From Sphingobacterium sp. R2 (GTDB taxonomy: Bacteria; Bacteroidota; Bacteroidia; Sphingobacteriales; Sphingobacteriaceae): a stretch of DNA of 64,000 nt. The translations under genes were made by a program, and so were the position numbers. The DNA is taken from assembly GCF_040760075.1 (NCBI RefSeq), contig NZ_CP142884.1:372001-436000 (forward strand), given 5' to 3'. Under the pieces are notes generated by a model that worked only from the letters and a program-made list of their open reading frames with translations, had not been told where the DNA came from and made no database searches. Below are positions 1 through 8,260 of the stretch, in pieces (within the stretch, counting starts at the first letter, position 1; each line of letters opens with the position of its first letter).

Positions 1-2
1 TC

Positions 3-1610
3 CGCACATCTGAAGAAGATTATCGGGCAAATAGAATCACAGCATACCTCAATCTGGTACAATTTGTGGTCAATAAACAAATTACAGCCTTAAAACATCA
101 ACCCTTTACAAAAGGCTCAGAATTGGCAAAATACTTTCAGCTTCTACCAGATTCACATCCCTCCAAGCCGCTGTATCACGCTATGGAGATGGAAACAAAT
201 CTGGCCATTAAGACCGAACTCCAAGATTTATTGATCACTTATCTAAAGCCGGGTGACATTGATGTTAATATCATGTCCAAAGTTGATAAGATAAACTATA
301 AAGACGGTAAGGCATTAGACGAGCGCTTTTCGGATGCACTAGCAGCCTTACGTGGCTTTGCAAATTCCAATCTTCATTCTTCGCTTATCCTTTCCGCTGG
401 AATGAATCCACACCTATATGCTTACCTTGCTGAATTGCCAGCTTTCTTCCCTGATAATGAAAGTATGTTCGACAAAAAGGTAACTCTCAAAGTAAGCGAT
501 TTCCGATCGGCACTCATTCAGGCAAAATATCTCGCCAAAAGAGGGGTTTGGGTATCTGAATTCAGAATAGAATCCGGTTTGAACTGTGGTGGACATGCTT
601 TCGCAACGGATGGCTTTCTTCTTGGTCCAATCCTTCAAGAATTCAAAGAAAAGAAAGAAAGTTTAAAAGCCGAACTTTTCGAGATATACCAAGAATATTG
701 GAATGCTCAAAAGCGCTTTTTAACCATACCTCCCGTTATCAAATATACCGTTCAAGGAGGGGTGGGTACCGCTTCAGAACATCAGTTTTTTTTAGATTAT
801 TATGGATTTGACGCTGTAGGATGGGGATCTCCATTCCTAATGGTACCCGAAGCAACTACGGTAGATCAAGAAACGTTGAAAACATTGGAACTTGCCGAAA
901 AAGAAGACTTCTACTGCAGTGGAGCATCTCCATTAGGCATTCCATTCAACAACTTTAGAAAAAGTGGCGCTGAGCACTTACGAGTAGAACGAATTAAAAA
1001 AGGCCGCCCTGGAAGCCCCTGCAAAAAAGAGTATCTTATTTCCAACACCGAGTTCGGTGACAAGCCCATCTGCACCGCATCACGCGTATATCAACATCAA
1101 AAGATACAGGAACTAAAACAACAAAACCTGTCTGCTGCTGAATACGAAAAAGCTTTTGAGGCCATTACCGAAAAGACCTGTCTTTGTGAAGGACTCGCAG
1201 CGCCTGCCTATCTTAAATACAATATCCAGAAGACTAAAGAACAGACCGCCGTCGCCATTTGTCCGGGTCCAAATCTTGTTTGGTTTAAAAAACAATACAC
1301 TTTACGGGAAATGATCGATCATATCTATGGCCGTATCTCAGTCTTTGAAAATAACAATCGCCCATTTGTCCTGATCAACGAACTCAACCTTTACATTGAT
1401 CATATTCAAAAATATGTAACAGATAATCAAAACATCATTAATGATAAAAAGGTAAAGTATGTAGCCAAATTTAAAGCGCAGTTACAAGCTGGGATTGCTT
1501 ACTATGATGAGCTAGCTCAACACTTATCACATATCCCGCAGAACATCATTGCAGCCATCCCAAAGCAGCTGGAAATCGCATCGCTACGGTTGAAGGATAT
1601 CCATATGTAA
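3..1610 (+). CDS. Unrecognised cysteine-rich protein, possible FMN/TIM-barrel fold (5' end cut by window)
   Basis: The reading frame is open from base 3, so the 5' end lies outside the window. A GTG at 66 is only an internal valine candidate, not a convincing start. At least 535 residues are visible. I do not recognise the family. Counting from the GTG, the middle third has a glycine-rich segment NCGGHAFATDG, then about 55 residues on QGGVGTASEH followed by FDAVGWGSPFL. This order (GGH, then GG-G-A, then G-D-A-V..G..FL) resembles the phosphate-binding end of nitronate monooxygenase/FabK-like FMN barrels, which is an inference only. Later cysteines (FYCSG, SPCKK, ICTAS, TCLCEG, ICPGPN) could bind a metal or cluster. 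No signal peptide or membrane segment is seen. The gene converges on the methyltransferase gene across a perfect hairpin terminator. Confidence 0.75.
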   Translation, partial: RTSEEDYRANRITAYLNLVQFVVNKQITALKHQPFTKGSELAKYFQLLPDSHPSKPLYHAMEMETNLAIKTELQDLLITYLKPGDIDVNIMSKVDKINYKDGKALDERFSDALAALRGFANSNLHSSLILSAGMNPHLYAYLAELPAFFPDNESMFDKKVTLKVSDFRSALIQAKYLAKRGVWVSEFRIESGLNCGGHAFATDGFLLGPILQEFKEKKESLKAELFEIYQEYWNAQKRFLTIPPVIKYTVQGGVGTASEHQFFLDYYGFDAVGWGSPFLMVPEATTVDQETLKTLELAEKEDFYCSGASPLGIPFNNFRKSGAEHLRVERIKKGRPGSPCKKEYLISNTEFGDKPICTASRVYQHQKIQELKQQNLSAAEYEKAFEAITEKTCLCEGLAAPAYLKYNIQKTKEQTAVAICPGPNLVWFKKQYTLREMIDHIYGRISVFENNNRPFVLINELNLYIDHIQKYVTDNQNIINDKKVKYVAKFKAQLQAGIAYYDELAQHLSHIPQNIIAAIPKQLEIASLRLKDIHM

Positions 1611-1640
1611 TGCGCCTGATGCATATTAAAACAATTGTCT

Positions 1641-1690
1641 CTGATAACAAACACGGGGCGCTTAAATAAGCGCCCCGTGTTTGTTATCAG
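1641..1690. terminator. Bidirectional hairpin terminator, perfect 24-bp stem
   Basis: Arms 1641-1664 and 1667-1690 are exact reverse complements separated by only AA. The hairpin lies between two convergent genes and has a GC-rich core (GGGGCGC). Neither side has a long T-tract, so termination would depend mainly on stem strength. Confidence 0.75.
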
Positions 1691-1706
1691 AAATCTTTTG
1701 ACCGTA

Positions 1707-2612
1707 TTACTTCGCTATCTTACGGAATTTACCAAATACGCCAAGTGGAAGTTTCGGACCTGCAGTTGCTTGTAAAAATAGCTCGCCTATTTCTAAGTTT
1801 TCAACTTTCGGAAAAGCAGTCTTAATTAAATTTTCCACAATAACCGAAGAGAAACCTAAAGAATAGGTATTTAAAATCAAGAAATGTTCTTGAGGATCCA
1901 ATAGTTGAACAACCTCTGTCATCATTTCCATAATGTGGTCTTCCAATTTCCATTTCTCACCTTTCGGCCCATGTCCATAAGCTGGTGGATCCAAAATAAT
2001 TCCATTATAGGTATTACCTCTTTTCAGTTCACGCTTTACAAACTTTAACGCATCCTCAACAACCCAACGAATGTTATCCAAGTTGGAAATTTCCATATTT
2101 TCATTCGCCCAGGTCACAACCTGTTTAATCGAATCCACGTGCGTTGTATCCGCACCAGCAGCTTTCGCTATTAAAGATGCTCCTCCCGTGTATGCGAAAA
2201 GATTGAGAACCTTCGGTTTTTCCGTCTTAAATGAACGAACAGATTCTGAAATATAGTCCCAATTTACAGCCTGTTCCGGAAATATCCCGACGTGTTTAAA
2301 AGATGTCAGGCCCAACCTAAATTTGATGGCCACATCGCTATTTTTATATTCGATGTGCCAACGGTCCTGAACCTTCGGATTTTTCTTCAACCATTCTCCA
2401 GAAGTAGCCGAACGACCTTTGAATTTGATATGATAACGTTTGTTCCAATCTGCTTCGCTCAACGCCTTAGGCCATACAGCCTGAGGCTCAGGTCTGACCA
2501 GAATTAAATCACCAAAGCGTTCCAATTTTTCAAAATCACCACAATCAATGAGTTCATAGTCTCTCCAATGCTGTGGAGTCAATAGTTGTATATTTGTTGC
2601 TGCCAAAATCAA
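1707..2612 (-). CDS. Class I SAM-dependent methyltransferase, RlmI/RlmK-like
   Basis: Probable rRNA (cytosine or guanine) methyltransferase using S-adenosylmethionine. Motif I is NLFAYTGGASL around residue 136, and the catalytic or substrate loop is ILDPPAYGHG around residue 206, the arrangement of the Methyltrans_SAM family that includes RlmI and the C-terminal half of RlmKL. The PUA domain of RlmI is missing; the N-terminal 100 residues form a short beta-rich segment instead. There is no ATG near the start. The first codon available is TTG at 2612, and a TAGTTTTG box (2623-2630) sits just upstream, so the mRNA would have a leader of only a few bases. The exact modified base cannot be told from sequence. 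Confidence 0.85.
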   Translation of the reverse strand: MILAATNIQLLTPQHWRDYELIDCGDFEKLERFGDLILVRPEPQAVWPKALSEADWNKRYHIKFKGRSATSGEWLKKNPKVQDRWHIEYKNSDVAIKFRLGLTSFKHVGIFPEQAVNWDYISESVRSFKTEKPKVLNLFAYTGGASLIAKAAGADTTHVDSIKQVVTWANENMEISNLDNIRWVVEDALKFVKRELKRGNTYNGIILDPPAYGHGPKGEKWKLEDHIMEMMTEVVQLLDPQEHFLILNTYSLGFSSVIVENLIKTAFPKVENLEIGELFLQATAGPKLPLGVFGKFRKIAK

Positions 2613-2622
2613 AATTTTCCGA

Positions 2623-2630
2623 CAAAACTA
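2623..2630 (-). promoter_or_regulatory. Bacteroidetes -7 box before methyltransferase
   Basis: Minus-strand TAGTTTTG matches the Bacteroidetes consensus TAnnTTTG. The predicted transcription start is near 2618, only about 6 bases before the TTG start codon. Confidence 0.55.
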
Positions 2631-2718
2631 AGCTAAATTTCAATAGAAAAGAAATCTGCATGATCCTAACCCCGATCAGCGCCTAAAATCGGACACACTA
2701 AAACAATAATCTCACCCG

Positions 2719-3477
2719 TTATTCGCCCATCGAGGCCTTAGCACTTTTCATCAATGGGCTTGCAAAGACAAAGTTGTTTAATTCTTTCACATCCGAGCGC
2801 ATCATATCCTTATTGGACCCTTCCCAAAACTTCGCCCCTTGGTAAAGAAACAAAATATATTCCCCTATTCCCATTACAGAATTCATATCATGCGTAACAA
2901 CAACTGTTGTACATTTTAATTCTTGAGTTATCTTCAAAATTAACTCATCGATAACAATAGAAGTTTCAGGGTCTAAACCCGAATTAGGCTCATCACAAAA
3001 AAGGTATTTGGGATTCATACTGATCGCACGCGCAATCCCTACCCGCTTTTTCATCCCGCCTGAGAGCTCGGCAGGAAATAGCTTATTCCGTCCCTCCAGA
3101 TTAACCTGTTCTAGACAATGATTTGCCCGGTCCAATTTCTCCGCTTTCGACATGTCCGTAAACATATCCAAAGAAAACATAATATTTTGTTCGACAGTCA
3201 TCGAATCAAATAATGCTGAATTCTGAAAAAGCATACCTATTTCTTTACGAATGGGGACACGTTCTTCAAAATTCATCCGAGTAAAATCTTTGTCGTCAAA
3301 AATGACCTTTCCTTTTTCCGGTTGATGCAACCCAACGATGCACTTGAGTAAGGTGCTCTTTCCCGACCCCGAACCACCAATAATCAAACTCACTTTACCG
3401 GGTTCAAAATTCGCACTGATACCTTTCAGCACATGATTATCACCAAACGACTTGTTAATATCTTCGATTTGAATCAT
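2719..3477 (-). CDS. mlaF: ABC transporter ATPase, MlaF-like
   Basis: Cytoplasmic ATPase of an MlaFE-type phospholipid transporter. Walker A GGSGSGKST is at residues 34-42, the Q-loop is at MLFQN, the signature LSGGMKKR at 138-145, and Walker B ends in DE at 162-163, followed by the H-loop VVVTHDM. The GGMKKR signature is typical of the Mkl/MlaF subfamily. The length of 252 is normal. It follows mlaE with a 9-base gap, so the two are cotranscribed. No mlaD-type (MCE) gene sits next to the pair. The direction of lipid transport is not decided by the sequence. Confidence 0.92.
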   Translation of the reverse strand: MIQIEDINKSFGDNHVLKGISANFEPGKVSLIIGGSGSGKSTLLKCIVGLHQPEKGKVIFDDKDFTRMNFEERVPIRKEIGMLFQNSALFDSMTVEQNIMFSLDMFTDMSKAEKLDRANHCLEQVNLEGRNKLFPAELSGGMKKRVGIARAISMNPKYLFCDEPNSGLDPETSIVIDELILKITQELKCTTVVVTHDMNSVMGIGEYILFLYQGAKFWEGSNKDMMRSDVKELNNFVFASPLMKSAKASMGE

Positions 3478-3486
3478 AAAATCTTT

Positions 3487-4221
3487 TTAAAGCATTAGTG
3501 CCGTAATTACATAATCCGCCGCTAGAATGGTAATACAGCCTACCACTACAGCTTCCGTGCTCGCCTGCCCAACTTCCAAAGCCCCACCCTTCACATGATA
3601 TCCTTTATAAGCAGAAATCGATGTAATAATAAATCCAAAGACCACCGCTTTTACAAGTGCCACCGTTACGGTAAAACCATTAAAGCCATCTTGAATCCCC
3701 AAAATATAATCTGCTTGCGTAACAGCTCCCGAAAGGGATCCCCCCAACAGGCCGCCCACCAAGGCGCACACGATGGAAATAATAACCAACATCGGAATCA
3801 TGGTCACACCAGCCAAAATTTTAGGCAAAATCAAATAGCCAGGAGCATTGATCCCCATAATTTCCAAGGCATCAATCTGCTCTGTAACACGCATAGAGCC
3901 AATCTGTGAAGATATGGACGAACCAATTTTTCCCATTAAAACCAAGCCAGATATCGTTGGCCCCAATTCCAAGATATTCGAATCCCGATTGATAGAGCCT
4001 ATAATCGAATTAGGTATCAAGTCCGAAACCATCTGAAAGGCTATTTGCATGGTCATAACAGCACCAATAAAGGTGGAGATAATGACGATAAGGCCGAGCG
4101 AGCCAATACCAATATCGGTCATTGCCAATACGGTTTCCTTCCAATAAATCCGCCCCTTCTCCGGTCTTTTAAATACTGATTTGAGGAGTATGAGATAGGC
4201 ACCAATGTGATGAAAGATCAT
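3487..4221 (-). CDS. mlaE: ABC transporter permease, MlaE/DUF140 family
   Basis: Integral inner-membrane partner of the neighbouring MlaF-like ATPase. The 244 residues form about five hydrophobic segments. The conserved MlaE core is visible: an ELGPTISGLVLMGKIGSSI-type segment followed by MRVTEQIDALEIMG, which is the coupling region contacted by the ATPase. It is the first gene of the pair and its ATG at 4221 is followed by an amphipathic helix. A 246-base divergent region separates it from the LiaF-like gene. Together with mlaF it probably moves phospholipids between inner and outer membranes, which requires an MCE protein encoded elsewhere. Confidence 0.92.
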   Translation of the reverse strand: MIFHHIGAYLILLKSVFKRPEKGRIYWKETVLAMTDIGIGSLGLIVIISTFIGAVMTMQIAFQMVSDLIPNSIIGSINRDSNILELGPTISGLVLMGKIGSSISSQIGSMRVTEQIDALEIMGINAPGYLILPKILAGVTMIPMLVIISIVCALVGGLLGGSLSGAVTQADYILGIQDGFNGFTVTVALVKAVVFGFIITSISAYKGYHVKGGALEVGQASTEAVVVGCITILAADYVITALML

Positions 4222-4433
4222 GTTATCTATTTAATTTCAATGTATTACGTCAATTATAAGACTATATTAAGCCGAGATATCCATTAAAGGTAATTAATTC
4301 CCGGTAATATATAAACAAGCAAAAAGCCAAAAAGTAATGGAAAAACGAAATTACTTACCGATCAATTAGTCACATTTACCGATTTTTTATGTATAATAGC
4401 CTAAACATTCATACAGTATCTCCCAAATCGAAT

Positions 4434-4441
4434 TACTTTTG
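4434..4441 (+). promoter_or_regulatory. -7 box before LiaF-like gene
   Basis: TACTTTTG matches TAnnTTTG. The predicted start near 4446 gives a leader of about 20 bases before the ATG at 4468. Confidence 0.5.
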
Positions 4442-4467
4442 AGATATATTAACAAACAGAATTAGTT

Positions 4468-5418
4468 ATGAATACACGAAGAATAACAACTGGTATCACC
4501 ATTCTCTTTATAGGCGTTGTCTTATTATTGTCACAGCTTGACACAATTTCATTCAATTGGGCCGGTATTTTTAGATATTGGCCGCTGTTTATCGTTCTTG
4601 CCGGAATTCGTATGCTGGTACCCAAAGATCAACAGGTTGGACAATTTGTTGCCATTGGCTCTACCGTGGTCATTTTAGGGTTCCTGACATACATCGGCCT
4701 ATCGACACCTAAGGAACCACTATTAACACAGCTATTAAAGAGTAAAACCCTTGGCGTCAAATATAATGATGATCCAAATGATAAAACGAATTATACAACG
4801 GAAAAGCTAAACGTACCACTGAACAATAAAATCCAAAGTGCTACCTTGAATCTCGATTTAGGCGCCACCTCATTAAGAAATGATAGCAGCACGACGTCAC
4901 AGATCTTCTCGGCATATAATACCTCAAAAGAATATTTACTGGGCGTAACCGTACATGGAGAGTCTACCGAAAAAGTTGACATCAATTTAAAAGGGAAATT
5001 CCAAAACAAGGATTTCAATAGCAAAAATAATAATACTTTTATTGCTTTAAACCCCAACATCGTATGGAACCTGAATTTTGATGTCGGCGCGATCGATGCC
5101 AAGCTGGATCTTTCCCCCTATAAAATAGAGGCATTAGATATCGATGCCGGTGCAACAAGTTTAAAACTAAAATTGGGTCAGCCACTGGCTACAACAAAGA
5201 TTTCGATGGACGCCGGAGCGTCATCAATCGAAATCATGATTCCGAAAAATGCGGCCTGCCGTATTACAAGCGATAATGCGTTATCCTCTACAGATTATGA
5301 GGGCGATTTCCTTAAAAGTGAAGGAGAAGCAAAATCGATAAATTACGACACAGCTACTCAAAAATTCGATTTTGACATCAACGGTGGTATTGCATCAATA
5401 AAAATTAGAAGATATTAA
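4468..5418 (+). CDS. LiaF-like transmembrane protein with toastrack/adhesin C-terminal domain
   Basis: Membrane protein of 316 residues. The N-terminal 85 residues contain three hydrophobic segments (ITTGITILFIGVVLLLSQL, a second around residue 35, a third around 65-80), the LiaI/LiaF (DUF5668) membrane region. Residues 120-316 are a repetitive beta structure with recurring DAGA/DLGA turns (LDLGATSL, FDVGAIDAKLDL, IDAGATSLKLKL, MDAGASSIEIMI), typical of the DUF2154/DUF4097 adhesin-like toastrack fold. LiaF-type proteins act in envelope-stress sensing in Firmicutes; in Bacteroidetes the role is unknown. No two-component system is adjacent, so I infer only an envelope role. Confidence 0.8.
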   Translation: MNTRRITTGITILFIGVVLLLSQLDTISFNWAGIFRYWPLFIVLAGIRMLVPKDQQVGQFVAIGSTVVILGFLTYIGLSTPKEPLLTQLLKSKTLGVKYNDDPNDKTNYTTEKLNVPLNNKIQSATLNLDLGATSLRNDSSTTSQIFSAYNTSKEYLLGVTVHGESTEKVDINLKGKFQNKDFNSKNNNTFIALNPNIVWNLNFDVGAIDAKLDLSPYKIEALDIDAGATSLKLKLGQPLATTKISMDAGASSIEIMIPKNAACRITSDNALSSTDYEGDFLKSEGEAKSINYDTATQKFDFDINGGIASIKIRRY

Positions 5419-5447
5419 TTGACAGCCGATTTTTAGTCAAGAAAAGT

Positions 5448-5455
5448 TAACTTTG
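5448..5455 (+). promoter_or_regulatory. -7 box before ispG
   Basis: TAACTTTG matches TAnnTTTG exactly. The transcription start would be near 5460, leaving about 4 bases before the ATG at 5464. Confidence 0.55.
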
Positions 5456-5463
5456 TGTTAGAT

Positions 5464-7470
5464 ATGGACACAAGTAATATGTTGACATTGCCTGGAATCT
5501 ATTGCAATTCCAAGGTAGATTATTCAAGATGGAAAACGAGGGAAATTCAAATCGGTAATACCCCAATGGGTGGCGATAATCCCATTCGTATTCAAAGTAT
5601 GACAACGGTAGATACCATGGATACGATGGGGTCAGTTGAACAGACGATTCGGATGGTTGAAGCGGGCTGCGAATACGTTCGTATTACCGCTCCCAGTATA
5701 AAAGAAGCACAAAATTTAGCCAATATAAAGAATGAACTCCGGCGAAGAGGATATAATGTTCCTTTAGTTGCTGATATTCATTTTACCCCCAATGCTGCCG
5801 AGGTAGCCGCCCGTATCGTAGAGAAAGTAAGGGTCAACCCCGGAAACTATGCGGACAAGAAAAAATTCGATCAGCTGTCGTATACCGAAGCTGAATATAA
5901 ACTTGAATTGGAGCGCATTTATCATAAATTTGCTCCACTTGTCAATATCTGTAAAGAAAATGGTACAGCCATGCGCATTGGAACCAACCATGGTTCCTTA
6001 TCCGACAGAATTATGAGCCATTATGGCGATACGCCTGAAGGCATGGTTGAATCGGCCATGGAGTTTATCCGGATGTGCGAAGACCTGAATTTTTATAACC
6101 TTTGTATCTCAATGAAATCATCCAATCCGCAGGTCATGGTAAAAGCCTACCGTTTGTTGGTCGAAAAAATGGTTTCTGAAAACATGAACTACCCGCTACA
6201 TCTCGGAGTAACGGAAGCCGGAGATGGTGAAGATGGCCGTGTAAAATCTGCCGTCGGCATTGGAACACTGTTGGAGGATGGACTGGGAGATACTGTACGC
6301 GTATCGTTAACCGAAGAACCCGAACGCGAAGCCCCCGTGGCAATAGCTCTTGTCAATCGATATAGCAAACGGCAGGCAAACCTCGAGCTTCAGCCCAAAC
6401 AAGAAATTATCCAACTATCTACAGACACACCCATTGTCCCTTATACCAGCGAAGAAGTAAATACATTCATCGGGGGGGCTTTAGTTCCCAGGATTGTCGT
6501 TGATATCTCCAAAGAAAATTTGAAAGACGCCCAGATACTTACCAAAGTTGGCTATCGCTATGATATCCTATTGGATAAATATCACATGGGCGAGCAGTCT
6601 GTAGACTTTGTTTATCTCGCAGATAGTTTACCGTCTTTCACTATGCCGGCCAACCTGAAACAGATTTATAACTACGACACTTGGTTCCAACTTGCTGATA
6701 AAACCAACATCCATCCCCTCTTTACCTTAGCACAATTTGTAGCAGCGGACTATAAAGATACGGTGTTGAATATGGTCAAAATCTGCAATTCAGATTTGTT
6801 GACCCCATTGTTTGAATCTTTACAGCTTGACAAAACTGTCGTATTTATAGTAGAAACCGATTACTTGCACGGGATGGCAGATCAAAGACAATTTTTCCGT
6901 AATTTGCAGGAAATAGGCCTCAACAATCCAGTCATTATTAAACGCTCCTATCCAAAAGAAGATTTCTCAGGCCCTATTGGTGAATATATGAATCCCGAAG
7001 AACCTATTTCCAAAATACAGCTTTATGCATCGACAGATCTAGGCGCGCTATTGATCGATGGATTAGGATCGGGAATCTGGATTGATTCACCGGCAACAGC
7101 ATTGGAAAACATAGCCTCATTATCTTTCGGAATTTTGCAGGCAACGCGATCAAGAATATCCAAGACAGAATATATATCCTGCCCAAGTTGTGGCAGAACC
7201 TTGTTTGATCTACAAGAAACTACCCAGATGATTCGAAGCCGCACGAACCATTTAAAAGGGTTAAAAATTGGTATCATGGGCTGCATTGTGAATGGTCCTG
7301 GTGAAATGGCTGATGCAGACTATGGCTATGTGGGAGCGGGACCTGATAAAGTTACGTTGTATAGAGGCCAGCAGGTTGTCAAGAAAAATGTGAGTTCTGC
7401 ACATGCCTTGGACGAATTGATCAAAATCATTAAAGATGATGGCCTTTGGATCGAAGAATTACAAGACTAA
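5464..7470 (+). CDS. ispG: 4-hydroxy-3-methylbut-2-enyl diphosphate synthase (IspG/GcpE), long form
   Basis: Converts MEcPP to HMBPP in the non-mevalonate isoprenoid pathway, using a [4Fe-4S] cluster. Cluster cysteines are visible at CPSC (573 and 576) and in MGCIVNGPGE (607), counting from the ATG at 5464. The N-terminal TIM-barrel begins near IQIGNTPMGGDNPIRIQSM. At about 670 residues it is the long form known from Bacteroidetes, Chlamydiae and plants, with an extra central domain of about 260 residues (roughly 300-560) between barrel and cluster domain; E. coli IspG is near 370. I chose ATG 5464 over the GTG at 5455, because that GTG overlaps the promoter box. The gene ends in a perfect hairpin shared with the T9SS gene. 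Confidence 0.96.
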   Translation: MDTSNMLTLPGIYCNSKVDYSRWKTREIQIGNTPMGGDNPIRIQSMTTVDTMDTMGSVEQTIRMVEAGCEYVRITAPSIKEAQNLANIKNELRRRGYNVPLVADIHFTPNAAEVAARIVEKVRVNPGNYADKKKFDQLSYTEAEYKLELERIYHKFAPLVNICKENGTAMRIGTNHGSLSDRIMSHYGDTPEGMVESAMEFIRMCEDLNFYNLCISMKSSNPQVMVKAYRLLVEKMVSENMNYPLHLGVTEAGDGEDGRVKSAVGIGTLLEDGLGDTVRVSLTEEPEREAPVAIALVNRYSKRQANLELQPKQEIIQLSTDTPIVPYTSEEVNTFIGGALVPRIVVDISKENLKDAQILTKVGYRYDILLDKYHMGEQSVDFVYLADSLPSFTMPANLKQIYNYDTWFQLADKTNIHPLFTLAQFVAADYKDTVLNMVKICNSDLLTPLFESLQLDKTVVFIVETDYLHGMADQRQFFRNLQEIGLNNPVIIKRSYPKEDFSGPIGEYMNPEEPISKIQLYASTDLGALLIDGLGSGIWIDSPATALENIASLSFGILQATRSRISKTEYISCPSCGRTLFDLQETTQMIRSRTNHLKGLKIGIMGCIVNGPGEMADADYGYVGAGPDKVTLYRGQQVVKKNVSSAHALDELIKIIKDDGLWIEELQD

Positions 7471-7486
7471 AGCCACAAATAAACGC

Positions 7487-7538
7487 TATACAAAAACAGC
7501 AGCGGGAATCAAATGATTCCCGCTGCTGTTTTTGTATA
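7487..7538. terminator. Bidirectional hairpin terminator, perfect 25-bp stem
   Basis: Arms 7487-7511 and 7514-7538 are perfect reverse complements around an AA loop. The outer stem is CAAAAA/TTTTTG, so each strand gets a U-run. It lies between convergent ispG and the T9SS protein gene. Confidence 0.85.
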
Positions 7539-7566
7539 CTAACGAATTATCTTGTCAATTGTCTCC

Positions 7567-8001
7567 TTATCGGATAGAAAATCTTTTAACAACAGTTTCA
7601 GAACCAGCCACTACCCTTACGAAGTAGAATCCTGTGGTTAATTTTCCGCCATGCTCAAAAGAAAGATTTTGAATTCCTGAATCCAGATTACCATTCATTA
7701 ATTGAAGAATCTCATTGCCCAATGCGTCCATAACTTTGATAGAAACACCCGAAGATTTTGCCAATTTAAAAGAAAGGTTTATTTGCTCAGCAATTGGATT
7801 ATAGAATACCTTAACATTATTGATCAGTTTCTCTGTTTCCTTGATCGTTTTATCACCTCCGAATGCCTCATTGCCGTCCCAAATATGTTGCGAAAAAGTA
7901 TGGTCATAAGGAGACTTTGCATACACCCTTGCCCCCCCACTGCACAATGTCAGTGCGGATAATAGTGTCAAAAAAGCTGCTTTAAGTAGATTTCTCCCCA
8001 T
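7567..8001 (-). CDS. Very small secreted protein with T9SS type A sorting domain
   Basis: Residues 1-28 are a clear signal peptide ending in ARVYA. Residues 60-144 form a typical type IX secretion C-terminal domain: VFYNPIAEQINLSFKL, then VMDALGNEILQL, LDSGIQNLSF, LTTGFYFVRVV and terminal VVKRFSIR. Such domains direct export through the outer membrane and are cleaved or attached to lipopolysaccharide. Only about 30 residues (YDHTFSQHIWDGNEAFGGDKT) lie between them, so there is hardly any cargo. It could be a processed peptide, or a degenerate remainder of a larger secreted protein. The start is intact and preceded by a promoter box, so it is not obviously a pseudogene. Confidence 0.85.
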   Translation of the reverse strand: MGRNLLKAAFLTLLSALTLCSGGARVYAKSPYDHTFSQHIWDGNEAFGGDKTIKETEKLINNVKVFYNPIAEQINLSFKLAKSSGVSIKVMDALGNEILQLMNGNLDSGIQNLSFEHGGKLTTGFYFVRVVAGSETVVKRFSIR

Positions 8002-8040
8002 AGTGTTAAATTAGACTTCAAATACTGGTTACGGTTTAAT

Positions 8041-8048
8041 CAAATATA
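8041..8048 (-). promoter_or_regulatory. -7 box before T9SS-domain gene
   Basis: Minus-strand TATATTTG, full match to TAnnTTTG; leader of about 35 bases to the start at 8001. Confidence 0.5.
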
Positions 8049-8222
8049 ACGCTAACTATTTGAATTATCAACAACAAAGTTAGTATTTTGTTTAAAAGTT
8101 TTTTGTCAAGAAGGGCCTTTCCAAGTTTCTTTTAACAAATTTTAACAGCTCTTGCGCATGTCAAAGGAAATGCTAAAATTTGGCGCAGCAAATGTACCTA
8201 CTTAAAGTACAGGCAAAAAGTA

Positions 8223-8230
8223 TATTTTTG
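8223..8230 (+). promoter_or_regulatory. -7 box before kup
   Basis: TATTTTTG matches TAnnTTTG; about 25 bases of leader before ATG 8261. Confidence 0.5.
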
Positions 8231-8260
8231 CAGTATATTTTGAAATAAAATACTTGATAA

